Source: Gracilaria vermiculophylla (Eukaryota > Rhodophyta > Florideophyceae > Gracilariales > Gracilariaceae). From it: a DNA stretch of 64,000 nucleotides. The notes beneath the pieces are model-generated. The model worked only from the letters and a program-made list of their open reading frames with translations, was not told the origin of the DNA and did not search any database. Positions 9,601-20,033 of this stretch are shown piece by piece. Within the stretch, counting starts at the first letter, position 1. Each line of letters begins with the position of its first letter. Made by a program: the position numbers and the translations under genes. The stretch is from positions 53,064-117,063 of the forward strand of contig JAHNZQ020000049.1 in NCBI GenBank assembly GCA_019155205.2, given 5' to 3'.

Positions 9601-11529
9601 ACCGCAGTACGTCTCAGAGATGTTTGCATCGCAGTCTCATAATATATTGGTGATCGAGGTCCTCGAGGGTCATTCGAGGGTCCATCGCATTGAAGAAAAT
9701 TAATGTAAGACGTTCTGTTTCATTTATTATTCTTTTTCCCTGTCGGGTGAAGTTTTTCACTCATAGCCCTCAGGTAAACTGTTCCGCCACTGAAACGGGC
9801 GTCGTCCCCTGTTCGGGTAATGTAATTATTGTCATTTTTGAGCACAATGGCCTCCGATAATTGGGTTGGAAGAGGTGCCCGCAGGAATGAGGTAACTGGA
9901 CCAATGATTTGGTTCTTCCACATAAACTGCGGGCATCATCAAGGTTCGCCACCAGAATCTGAAACGGAGAATCCGGTATCCCCTGTAAATTCCCGTTCGC
10001 AACGGTTAGTTGACACTAATAGTACAAAGAGAAAAAGGGTTAAGCCACCAATAAACCGCGTTGACAGTTGTTTACGTCAACTGTGAATTGGATTCCTGCA
10101 GGTATTCGGATGGGAAAAGCAACACAAGGCTTCGTGGACTCCCGGGATTTGGGTTCTGGATACTGGACCGCTGGAAGCAACAACCGCTTCTGAAAAACGG
10201 CTCCGGCAAGCAGTGTAAAATGGGAACAGACGAGACATCGTGTAAGTCAACACGGCGTTTGCAGGGCCTGACACCGTCGAAGAATCGATCGCAATGGTCA
10301 GATCTCAGTATAAAAAAAGCGACCAGCGTACCACAAACAATGAATTCGAGTTTCAAAATCAAAGACCCTATTCACACGACTAGGTCGATCGTCTCCACTC
10401 TTTTTAACAAATTCCTGTTCGTGTCAGCGATATCAAGTACCATTTCTAAACGGATAAATGACCGCCGTTGGGGGGGGTTAAACGTATTACGCCACAATAT
10501 TGGGACCTGAACCGGTATGTGATACAGTTAGATACCGTACCATAAACTGGGGGACTAGACTAAGGTCGGTGAAAATTTCGTACTTCCATTAGGCCATCTA
10601 CCCGGACTTTATCCGGGATTTGGTTATTTTTCTCCCATACAGAAGTGTTTCCAGTACACATGAGCGGCGTCCTTCCTTATTAGGGCTTTCACCGGGGAGC
10701 GAGGCTTAGGCGCCACGGGCGACACACATCCCAATTATGTGGGCGCCTTTCCCAAAGAAGAGACCCTCGCTGTCAGACTCCCTAAGTTAGGAAGTTTCGA
10801 CCACATTGCTTAGCTTCCTCAATTGCGAGGATTGGGCAATTAGGGACTTGATTTACAGGCGAAGCGGAGTTTTTCCCAATATCTCTTTGTGTAGAACGTA
10901 CCAGCTGGACCGGGTCCCGCCGCTGTGGTTGCTCGTGTGGGTCTGGACGAGAGAAATCCAACATGGAACGGAAATACGATGCAATCGGGATGGATGGTTG
11001 GGATGCGGCGTCTTCGCTAAGTACAGTCTCTGCCGACGGGTTCATTGATGGGATTGTCCCCAATGAAAGATTAAGAGCCTTTGAGACCTGATCAAAAGAT
11101 ACAGTGCTGGCAAGTCTTCATTCTCTGATCTTTAATATGGTTCCGTTATATCGCAAAAGCTCAAATGGGCCATTCTATTTCGGCAGTAGCTTCGACCTTA
11201 TCAGTTTATTTTCCAGTTAGTATTTCAGATCTTCTACTGGGATGGGTCTGCCAATACAGGAAGTTATATCGGCGTACACGGAGTCTTCGGCGCATAATTG
11301 GAGTATTGGCTTCATCTGTTGGTCGTATTACGATTTTTCTGGCACTTTAGAATTCCTCATCAATCTAGTAGCAGTTTTAAGGGCTCCTGTGAGGCATTGA
11401 AGAACGGAAGTTTTCACCAGTGCGGATGTTTGAGTTCCCGCTATCTTCTTCTACGAAATAGCATTGGTAAGAACTATCGCAGGAGGGTAGCGAACCAAAA
11501 ATAAATCAAATGTTGTGGTAATAGTGCAC
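9601..11529 (-). other. Unassigned decayed sequence, probably gypsy relic
   Basis: No domain recognised. By position this should hold the gag/protease end of H1 and the C-terminal end of H2, both minus-strand. I cannot place the boundary and see no LTR pair here. Confidence 0.3.
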
Positions 11530-12010
11530 CTGTGCCCGTCTAGGTTGTAAGCATAAGGTAATGGCTGAAAGGTATCCGCCCAAGAAGTGCGATCTTACGC
11601 TACGTAATCTCTGAGTCTATAAATTAAACTTTTTTTAATCCACTCGGCCACTGGTGTACATTTAATAGGAAAAGAGAAGTAATGATTTAGGCCGTACAGG
11701 ACGTAAAATAATCTGAAGAACTTCGAAAACGAATTGGATCTGTTGTTTTTGAGGAGGTACAAAGGTGGAAAATATGGATGTTCCGAGTTGGATAGGAATG
11801 TATCCTTTAGGACGTACGAGGTTGTATTTTTCATTGTAAGGGCTGAGTTCAATTTAAAAAACCTGGCAGTGATGATTAGCACGTGCTGATATAACTTTTA
11901 AGTCTCAGGAAACAGCTCCAGTATGTCAATAGCAATGAACTGCAATGAACCGGCAGCAGGAAACATATACAATTATTTCCTGTTCCTGCCCACTCCACCT
12001 CAGGTCTTGA
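11530..12010 (-). pseudogene. H2 integrase, broken
   Basis: From about 11970 leftwards the minus strand reads FPAAGSLQFIAIDILELFPE, a stop, then HVLIITARFFKLNSAL and MKNTTSYVLKDTFLSN. Further left come SKFFRLFYVLYGLNHYF and LIYRLRDYVA. These align with the gypsy integrase core (IDIL, LIITDRFSKL, and the region after the second Asp). Multiple stops and substitutions, including DRF changed to ARF. Relic of the older H2 element. Confidence 0.65.
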
Positions 12011-12469
12011 AAGAAGACGAGCAGGTAGTCATAAAACTGTAAACATCGTGTGCAAACAGGGTCCAGTACAACTCTCGCCTTAAAACCTAGTACATCCTTG
12101 TATCCCCAAGATGGCCCGAGAGCCCAGAAATATGTGATATATGCAATACCCGTCGGCGAAATAACTTCCGGTTTTTACCGTAATTCTCATTACTAAATGC
12201 TTTTTTGAGTTCTACACCCGCGTGGTATTCGTGGTTCTAAGCTGATCGCACTGGGAAGCATGGAATTTCGTCCTCTATCAGTTTCTTTTTTATCGCATCG
12301 GTGTACGGGTGTGATATTGAGATGGCCACATTGTCGTTTATTCCCGGACGGTATTGGGCTTCATTGTCAAATTCCGATAAGCCAAATCTCCATCTGGCCA
12401 TTTGTCAGGATGCATCCGTAAGGCTGAGAATGCACTGTTAGATATCATGATTCAACGGGAAAGTAAAGT

Positions 12470-12730
12470 TGATTCCATTCCGGTTAAACCTTAGACTTAG
12501 CATGCCCCATACAGTCGCAAGCCGTCCTTTTTATGTCACGGGAACGTTCTACTCCGCGGTGGTTAGAGCCCTGCTCCAATTTCTAGTTGTTGAATTACTT
12601 CCTTCTTCCTGCTTCTGCTCGAAGCAGTATCCTACCTGAACGTCTGGTGCATATGTATTCCATGTGTACGAGCGTTTCCACTTCAACAGGGCTAACCTAA
12701 AACGGTGGTGGTTGGAAGCGTAGACCTCAG
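12470..12730 (-). pseudogene. H2 RNase H fragment
   Basis: Minus translation around 12650-12480 gives PDVQVGYCFEQKQEEG, WSRALTTAE and later LATVWGMLSLR. These match gypsy RNase H (VQVGCVLxQxQ, YWSRSLTxAE, LAVVWAxxxLR). Frames shift and stops intervene. It lies in the correct order between the RT end (right) and integrase (left) of H2. Confidence 0.55.
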
Positions 12731-12758
12731 AATCATGAAAAGATGTATCACGTCGTCC

Positions 12759-13010
12759 TCAAGGGTATTGTAAAATTTCCGGTTGTTCTTTCTGTAATCT
12801 TCTTTTAAGCAAGTCGGCAATCTTAGCAAATAAATTGATGAAATGACTGCATACATTACATAGAAAAAGAAAGGAAAGGATATCTGTTTGGGTCCTTGGG
12901 ATCTCCACGCATTCTATCGCTTGGATGTTCTTTTTCGCGACTTCCAAGCAGCCGGACCTTACTATGTGTCCCAAATGGTCCCCTACTTCCAAGCAGCCTA
13001 TGAAGTATGG
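12759..13010 (-). pseudogene. H2 RT thumb fragment
   Basis: Open minus-strand stretch with DHLGHIVRSGCLEVAKKN and VEIPRTQTDILSFL, the conserved gypsy segment around the YLGHI motif and the following FLGL-like region. A short internal duplication repeats GCLEV on both sides of GHIV. The copia element starts ten bases to the right, so H2 RT is split here. Confidence 0.7.
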
Positions 13011-13019
13011 CGCCTTACG

Positions 13020-13333
13020 TGCTGGAATCATGTTGATGTGATCATAATTGTTTGATCTGCAGCAAATTAATTTGCGTGACATAGTTACCCGACTGTAATG
13101 ATCTTCGATCATTGCTCGTGATATGATACTATAAGTTAGATGCTGAAATATACAAGTCCAATAAACCGACAAGAGCAAGCATCAAGTAATTCATCCTCGT
13201 TCCTACATCTTGTACGTCGGCGCTCTCTGCGCCTGCCGTGCTTCCAAGCGTTCGCTCGTCCATACGGACCTTAGCGACGCACTCTGAACTACCGCGGAGC
13301 CACGTCTGTGGTTCGAACCCGTGCCGACTGATA
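13020..13333 (+). repeat. Copia 5' LTR
   Basis: Starts TGCTGGAATC (TGTGGGAATC in the 3' copy) and ends at CCGACTGATA, where the two copies diverge. It contains a T-arm-like palindrome GGTTCGAACC near its end. The next bases are GTTATAACTG, the same ten that follow the element A 5' LTR. Confidence 0.85.
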
Positions 13334-13350
13334 GTTATAACTGTCATCGG
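13334..13350 (+). promoter_or_regulatory. Copia putative primer-binding site
   Basis: GTTATAACTG directly abuts the 5' LTR, identical to the element A position. It is not complementary to a CCA tRNA end, which fits half-tRNA priming as known for Drosophila copia. Inference. Confidence 0.4.
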
Positions 13351-13388
13351 TCGTCCAGACCATTTTGTGACAAGAATAGCTACGCAAC

Positions 13389-14798
13389 ATGTCCGGCACC
13401 GATGATCATCTCGGTAGTTCTGATCCCGCTGGTGTGGCAATCTCAGATCAGAGAAATCCTCACCTGTCTGTCGAGACGCATCCAGAGCAGCCTACTATTA
13501 TCACCTACGAAGCTGATGATCCTGAAGCTCCTTCTGCAAACGCAAGTGCAGCGGAGAAAATTGCATACGTCGAGGAAGCTAGGTCGTACTGCGAAGAAAT
13601 GTTGGAAGCGTTAAAGGCAACTGGACTCACTGGTGAAGCCCTTTGGATTGAGTACACTGCAACGTTTTGCAGGCATACAATCGAAGCCATACTGGAACAG
13701 CTGGCACAAAAGTGGGTTACACTTTTGATCTCTCGTGGTTTGCATGTGACACGTAAGCGGTTCTTTCCGCGAGCAATGGCACTCGTTGAATGCCTTTTAC
13801 AAAAGAAGTTCGTTCTTTCCACCGCCGATGTGGGCCCTGAAAGCCAACTGCTTGGGTCTAGGATGGAGACAAGAGGAGACAAAGCTTTCAGAACGGAAGA
13901 TGCTTCCATTATTCGTAACGTTTTAGACAGTAATATCGGCGCGCCACACTCTGGTCAAGACAGAGCAGGAAGTTCCCATCGATATCAACTCCTTTCGGCC
14001 CCACAAACTAATGCCCATCATGATGTTGCTGACTGTGAGAATAGACAGGCACGTCAATTTACTGTTGAGCATGCAGATGGTTCGGCTAATCTCGAGGGGA
14101 GAGGAAAACCCCAAGTAAGGTCAACCAACAGACCCAACTCACAAGCACACAAAACGGGCTCTGCAGGCTACTCACTTGTCCTTAATGGCTTGATGAAGGC
14201 ATATTAAGGCCGAGCAAAGTACAGTGGTCGATGTGATGAAGATCTATCATCTGCTTTTCTTCTCTACGAGACTCTGGCCCGCGTCTTCCGTCTATCAGAC
14301 AAAAAAAAGACTGAAGCGCTTCCTGTCATGCTAAAGGATGAAGCACTGTCATTTTACACCCGATTGTATCGTTCCGATGATACGTTCGACGAAGCTCGTC
14401 AGAAATTATTAGACAATTACACTAGCGAGGAGCAGAAAAACCGTGTCCTACTCCAATGGCAGACTATGAAATTGTCAGATGCGATGAAAGACGATCCTGT
14501 TAGCAGCGAAGCGAAAGTTTTCCGAACATTTTCGTTCACACTATCTTCACTTCAAAAGCAACTTTCTCTGAACTATAAGCATGGCGTTTTACTCCGTGAT
14601 CAGCTCATTATCTCCTGCGATATCGATCGAATCCAACAATTGCTTAGAAAGCGTGTTTCGAGCACAGCTCAAGAGACAATTAACAGGATTGCGAGTTCCT
14701 TTCCGATGAAAGAAAATCCGAAAGCTCTTATCTTACTAAGAGCGAAGAAGATGGTGTTGCTCTATACAGTCTTGGACGAAAGTTTGGTGGTGAAGTGA
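13389..14798 (+). pseudogene. gag: Copia gag with one internal stop
   Basis: Starts MSGTDDHLGSSDP 55 bp after the LTR. The frame is open to a TAA at 14205-14207, then continues in the same frame (FLLYETLARVFRLSDKKK, DEALSFYTRLYRSDDTFDEA) to 14798. The DDxFxxARxKLL segment resembles the gag of red-algal and oomycete elements. It would form the virus-like particle. The zinc knuckle is encoded just after, in another frame. One nonsense change is the only break in this part. Confidence 0.72.
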
Positions 14799-15280
14799 AG
14801 CGATCCTTTGGATCCACAGGATCGTTTCGAAGTCAACGACATAACCGAGCTCGACGACTATCCTCCAGATGGATCAAAGGAGCAAAGGGCTGTTATGTAT
14901 GTGGAAAGAGCCACAAAGCTCGAACTCGCCACTCTCCGGAAGAAGTCTGCGCTGCTATCCAACGCCTGAAAGACTCACACCTGTCCGCCATGGTCACTGT
15001 TGAGGACGTGCAGTATATCTCTGACCAATTAGATGAAGCTCTGGAGGACGATCAACTAGAAGAAAAAGTTCAATTATCCGATTTGGATGACGAGAATGCA
15101 GCATATCTCGCATCAGACATGCATTCCCTGCAAAGAGAAACGGAAGCGTATTTGGCAAACTCTTCTTTTACATATGGTAGAGCTTTTGCAACAGATGTTA
15201 AAGCCTTTTATACAAGGGAGAACTTTTGTCACAGATCTTCTAGCCGAGATAGCCGCGATGTTTTCGGCATTATCCAATGA
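14795..15280 (+). pseudogene. Copia gag C-terminus with zinc knuckle
   Basis: ORF overlapping the gag frame by four bases. It carries GCYVCGKSHKARTRHSP, a knuckle-like C-x2-C-x3-H, followed by an acidic stretch (DEALEDDQLEEKVQLSDLDD). The RNA-binding knuckle marks the nucleocapsid end of gag. The frame then shifts to that of the protease at about 15240. Confidence 0.6.
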
Positions 15281-15590
15281 AGAAGCCCCTCGTTTCAAAG
15301 GAATTCCCATTGATTCATATGCGAATACGTCTTCAGTCATGTCATAGACACAGTATCGTGCTTATTGTGAAGAGTGTAATGTTCCAATGAACATCGACAC
15401 CAATAGTGGACGCTCCATGTTTGGAATCGGTGGTACTATTAAGGCAATTGGTACTGCACTAGTCCCGATCCCTTTCAAAGACATGGACCTGGGTATTGAC
15501 GTACAGTACCAAATAATGAAGGAGAACATTCACTTCCTACTTAGCATGCGTGACATGAAGGATAATGGATTGGATTACAGCATCTAGCAT
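15240..15590 (+). pseudogene. Copia protease region
   Basis: In frame with the integrase: FKGIPIDSYANTSSVMS resembles the protease active site (IDSGAxxS), but Gly is replaced by Tyr. A stop (15345-15347) precedes SMFGIGGTIKAIGTAL and the second half NIHFLLSMRDMKDNGL, which matches the usual LLSLxDMxxxGL end. Broken by stops and by the active-site change. Confidence 0.6.
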
Positions 15591-16640
15591 GAAACAGTGA
15601 AGTTCAAGAACGTAGAGCAGAAATTGAAAATGATGAATTACTTTCTCCTACACCGCTGGAAGCCTTAGGACCTGAAGTACGCTCTGTACACTGAACCAGA
15701 ACTTCGAAAACTCCATCGCGTTTTTGGCCACCCCTCCGTCCAGGCTTTGTAAAATTTTCTCAAGCGAGCCTACCCCGAAGGAGTACAAGGTTCAATGCGC
15801 TAGAAGGTAGAAGAAATCATCAGTGATTGTGACATTTGTGTCCTTCATAGCGCATGGCCTCGTCGTTTTAAGGTCACCATTGGCACTGATGATTTTCGCT
15901 TCAACCACATCGTAGCTGTTGACGTCATGTACAGAAGTAGCCGCCCTGTACTCCATCTTGTAGGTGAGGCAACACATTTCAACGCTGCCCAGTTTCTGCG
16001 AAACATGACTTTCAATCACGTCTGGAAAACGATCCTGAAATGCTGGAGCCGTGTCTACCTTGGACCCCCGGACTTTCTACATGTAGACCAAGGATCGAAT
16101 TTTGTCTCTGCCGAGTTCGCAGCAAATGCAACAGCCGAAAGCATCACAATCGTAGAAGCCCCTATCGAATCTCCGTCGACGATGTCCCATGTCGAGCGCT
16201 ATCACGTGCCTCTTCGAGTTGCTTATCTCAAGAATCGCGACTATATGCATCGTTCTAAGAGTAACGAACAGTGCTTACAAATGGCTGTGAAGGCAGTTAG
16301 TCACACGATCGGACCGGATGGGCTCTGTCCAACATCATTGGTGTTCGGTGCTTTACCGTGCCCGGCCAAGAAAGGATGTGCTGATACTCAACTGCAACGG
16401 GTAAAAGAAATGGACGTAGCTTCTAAAGCAGTGCAGAAAGAGCAGGCAGGTTGGCGTATAGCATTTGGTCTGAAGCACAACCACGGTCCGAAGCGTTTGG
16501 AAGCTAGTTCTGAGCTCCGAAAGCTCCCTGCTGGATCTTCAGTATATATTTACAGAGAGAGCAGCAAGAAATGGGAAGGGCCTTTTCCCCTCACTCAAAT
16601 CGATGGCGAAACTGCAGTGGTTCAATTTCCATCTGGCTGA
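15591..16640 (+). pseudogene. Copia integrase
   Basis: Zinc-binding HRVFGHPS ... CDICVLH, then the core with HIVAVDVM (first Asp), FLHVDQGSNF (second Asp) and SHVERYHVPL (Glu). The C-terminal beta region has GSSVYIYRESSKKWEGPF. Stops break the N-terminal part near 15586, 15666, 15750 and 15800. The stretch 15801-16640 is continuous. It would insert Copia cDNA. Its position before RT is what marks this element as Ty1/Copia. Confidence 0.8.
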
Positions 16641-16658
16641 AAGATTTTCTGTTCCACT

Positions 16659-17887
16659 GTGGTGAAGCCCGCTGCTCGTTCCTCTCTTAGCAAATTCTCG
16701 ACTGAACCGGATACAATAACGGCGAATGATCCGCAAGCAGCTGATGAAGAGCAAACATCGGATGTCAGTAAGGATCGTGGTGCAATTGGAGAAAACAAGT
16801 GTGCAGCGATGTTTGGCTCTACGAAAGTAGTGATCGCTCCTCTTGAGGCCGCATCACACGTTAATGAAGCGCGAAAGGCTGAATTGCACGGTTTGCTGAA
16901 GAATGGTACCTTTAAGGTATTCAAGCGATCGTCTGTGCCAGAAGGACACCGTCATACGGCACTCGTTTCGTTGACGCTTACAAAACGATTGAAGGAAAGC
17001 AGACCAAGAAAGCAAGACTTGTCGCTCAGAACTACTCGGATGTTCAGTCATCATCTATTTCCACCAAGGCCCGTACGGTTACCAGACTTGGACAAAGACT
17101 AACTGTCTGCCTTGCAACCTGCCTACAAGAGAACACACCATATTTTCGCGACATATCTCAAGCGTATGTTCAATCTGAGTCCTCACTTGAGCGCCAAATC
17201 TACCTTTGCCCCCCTTTGGAGATGGAACTTGACGATGAAGAAGTTCTTTTGGCTCTTTAACTCTTCTATGAAATAACAGAGAGTGGACTTAACTGGTTCT
17301 TGACATACCGGAAGCATCAAAAAATGGCGTTGATAATGCAAGCAACAAAAGTGGACCCTTGTGTTTTGTATCGCAGAGTTGAAAATAACTTGGACGCCCT
17401 TACTGTACTACAGGTAGACGATTCATTTGGACATGGCTCACCAGATTTCCTTGCCCAGGAAGAGAAACTTTGCCACTTTAAATCCAAGCCACGCAAGCTA
17501 ATGGTGAAACAAGATGGTGGTGTTTTCAATGGAGTCTACATTGCAAGGAATATGGATGGGTCCTACTGCATCACGCAGGCCGAGAAGTTGAAATCTCTCA
17601 AAGCTGTCACAAATGCTGTAGAGATTAAAAGCATCCGCGGTGCTGCTCAGTATATCGGAAACTGCGTGCGCCCTGATATATGTGCTGCAGTACAGTTGCT
17701 TGCTCCTGGTTCGCAAGAACCGTGCAAGAATCAGATGAAGGCCCTAAATGATGTGTTTAAACATTTTCATACTACAACTGAAGTTGTAATTCGGTATAGC
17801 TCTTTGGAACTGAGCTCTATCCGTCTAGTTCTATTCACAGATGCATCATTTGCAAATGCCGTGGAATTTAGATCCCAAGTAGGATAA
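16659..17887 (+). pseudogene. Copia reverse transcriptase
   Basis: Starts in the integrase frame (EARKAELHGLLKNGTFKV), shifts near 16960, and carries KARLVAQNYSD, ISQAYVQSESSLERQIYLCP, DPCVLYRR and LQVDDSFGHG. The catalytic box is therefore VDD. It continues with KLKSLKAVTNAVEIKSIRGA and AAQYIGNCVRPDI. Frameshifts and a stop near 17258 and 17885 break it. Confidence 0.8.
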
Positions 17888-18361
17888 GTACTTCTAATGG
17901 TGGACGGGACAGGGAAGGCTAATATTCTACATTACGGAAGCTTGCGTTGCAGAAGAATCACGTGCTCTGTGATGGCTGCAAAAATTCATGCTCTTGTCTA
18001 CGGATTTGACAACGCATACGTAGCCAGAGATAAGGTGTCGGAAATTTTGGGCCGCACTATTACGATTGATGGATACATTGAGTCCCAAACGTTATTCAAC
18101 GTGGTCGGAAAGGAAGCAAAGACGCTGGAAAAGCGTTTCCGAATTAGTGTCAGCGCCCTACGAGAGAGTCAAGAACGTGGCGAGCTCCGCAGCCTTGCGT
18201 GGATACCAAGCACACAAAATATTGCTGATGCAATGACAGAAGCCTGTAAGTGGAACTCTCATTCTCTATGGGACACTATGAAGACAAATCAATTTCGTGT
18301 TAACGCACAAGGTTGGGTTAGCAAGTTTAATGCAGCAGCATCAAAGACTGAAAAAGTCTGA
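17819..18361 (+). pseudogene. Copia RNase H
   Basis: Begins with VLFTDASFANAVEF (catalytic Asp). A TAA at 17885-17887 is followed in the same frame by MVDGTGKANILHYGSLRCRR, SVMAAKIHALVYGFDNAY and the end motif LAWIPSTQNIADAMTE. It ends with a TGA at 18359-18361, 22 bp before the 3' LTR. It would remove the RNA strand in cDNA synthesis. Confidence 0.78.
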
Positions 18362-18383
18362 TTGTGAAATATGGCACCACACG

Positions 18384-18642
18384 TGTGGGAATCATGTTGA
18401 TGTGATCATAATTGTTTGATATGCAGCAAATTAATTTGCGCGACATAGTTACCCGACTGTAATGATTTTCGATCATTGCTCGTGATATGATACTATAAGT
18501 TAGATGCTGAACTACACAAGTCCAATAAACCGACAAGAGCAAGCATCAAGTAATTCATCCTCGTTCCTACATCTTGTACGTCGGCGCTCTCTGCGCCTGC
18601 CGTGCTTCCAAGCGTTCGCTCGTCCATACGGACCTTAGCGAC
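18384..18642 (+). repeat. Copia 3' LTR, first part
   Basis: 259 bp starting TGTGGGAATC, about 97% like the 5' LTR by eye. It stops at GCGAC against the N gap. The missing 55 bp are found at 24883-24937, after gypsy G1. Confidence 0.88.
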
Positions 18643-18742
18643 NNNNNNNNNNNNNNNNNNNNNNNNNNNNNNNNNNNNNNNNNNNNNNNNNNNNNNNNNN
18701 NNNNNNNNNNNNNNNNNNNNNNNNNNNNNNNNNNNNNNNNNN
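18643..18742. other. Assembly gap (100 N)
   Basis: Exactly 100 N, a conventional placeholder for a gap of unknown size. It should hold the 5' LTR, gag, protease and first half of RT of gypsy G1, so the true gap is probably several kilobases. Confidence 0.95.
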
Positions 18743-18743
18743 G

Positions 18744-19427
18744 GATGACCATCTCACCCATGTTCGGGACGTCCTGACCACGCTGCGTAATGCAGGAATA
18801 TCACTCAAGTTGAGGAAGTGTGAGTTCTTCACCGATACTATCAAGTATCTGGGTCACATCATCCGCCCAGGGCGTATTATGATCCAGGAAGCCCGGGTGA
18901 AGTCACTCAAAGAAGCCGTCGAATCGACGACCCAAACCGAGCTACGCTCCTTCCTGGGGCTGGCCAACGTCTATCGACGCTTCATTCCCAACTTTGCTGA
19001 TACTTCAGCATCGTTGAACGCGCTACTGCGAAAGGAGCAGCCTCCCAAGCTGGCCCCCTTCACTCCCGTCCAAACGGAGGCATTCCACTCCCTCAAGGAG
19101 GCAGTAACGTCGGCACCGATCTTGTCGCTGCCCAAGCCAGGACTTTCGTACTCCGTTGACACGAACTCGAGCGACCACCAAGTGGGATGTGCGTTGTTCC
19201 AGGTTACACCCGATGGGGAACGTAAGCCAGTTGGGTTTTGGTCGCGCTCGTTGAATGTCCACGAGAAAAACTACTCCGTCTCGGAGAAGGAATGCCTCGC
19301 CGTGGTCTGGGCCCTCTCGACCTTGAGGCCTTATCTTATGAGAGGGCACTTCACCTTTCATACGGAACATAACTCACTTCGGTGGTTACTGTCGATCTCG
19401 GAACCCTCCGGTCGGTTAATGCGATGA
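18744..19427 (+). pseudogene. pol: G1 pol: RT thumb and RNase H
   Basis: Open from the gap: DDHLTHVRDVLTTLRN, TIKYLGHIIRPGRIM, LRSFLGLANVYRRFIP, then RNase H with YSVDTNSSDHQVGCALFQ, KPVGFWSRSLN, EKECLAVVWALS, and FTFHTEHNSLRWLL, where the catalytic TDH is TEH. A TGA at 19425-19427 takes the place of the conserved Trp after GRLMR, and a TAG follows at 19443-19445. The frame continues past both. Confidence 0.85.
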
Positions 19428-19445
19428 AGGCTCCGGCTCGCCTAG

Positions 19446-20033
19446 TTTGACTTCAAAGTGAAGTACACGAAGGGCATCTGCAACACGCAAGACGATGCCT
19501 TGTCGCGGTTGCCCACGAATGGCGAAGCGCTACCCGTCGATGACGACGAGATACCCTGCTTTGCAGTGACAACAGTCGAGGTCGGCCAAGAGGACTTGAA
19601 GGAATGGCAAGAAGTTGTGGACTGGGACCCCGAGTTGGACACGCTTCTCGTCGCTGACGGAACGAAAGATCCCCTTCCGGGTAGCTTCGTGCCGGTGATA
19701 CCGGGAGAGTTAGTCCGAGAACAGTTTTTGGACCCGTTTTGCGCGAAGGTGCGAGCGCAACTTAACGGGGGAGCCGAGATTCCTTTCCGGGTGAATGACG
19801 CTGGGCAACTAGTGCGCACCGTGCATCCCACGCCACAGGTGGTGGTGCCGCATACACTACAGACCAGGGTACTTCACTTGTCCCACTACTCAAAGCTGAG
19901 TGGACATGCCGGTGGAAGGAAGCTCTACCTCACGCTAAGGCGGACTTTCTACTGGCCCGCCATGGTGGTAGATTGCTACGAAACAGTGCGTTTCTGCACC
20001 GAATGCGCCCGAAATCGGGTGAAGCTCCAGTGA
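19446..20033 (+). pseudogene. G1 pol: linker and integrase zinc domain
   Basis: Same frame as the flanking segments. It begins FDFKVKYTKGICNTQDDALS, the end of RNase H. It ends with the integrase HHCC domain (HLSHYSKLSGHAGGRKLYL, later FCTECARNRVK). The TGA at 20031-20033 would be CGA in the related sequence. Zinc domain residues look complete. Confidence 0.8.

Noticed and set aside
13300..13333. GGTTCGAACC palindrome resembling a tRNA T-loop, also at 24905-24925
   Set aside because: It lies inside the copia LTR in both copies and has no cloverleaf around it.
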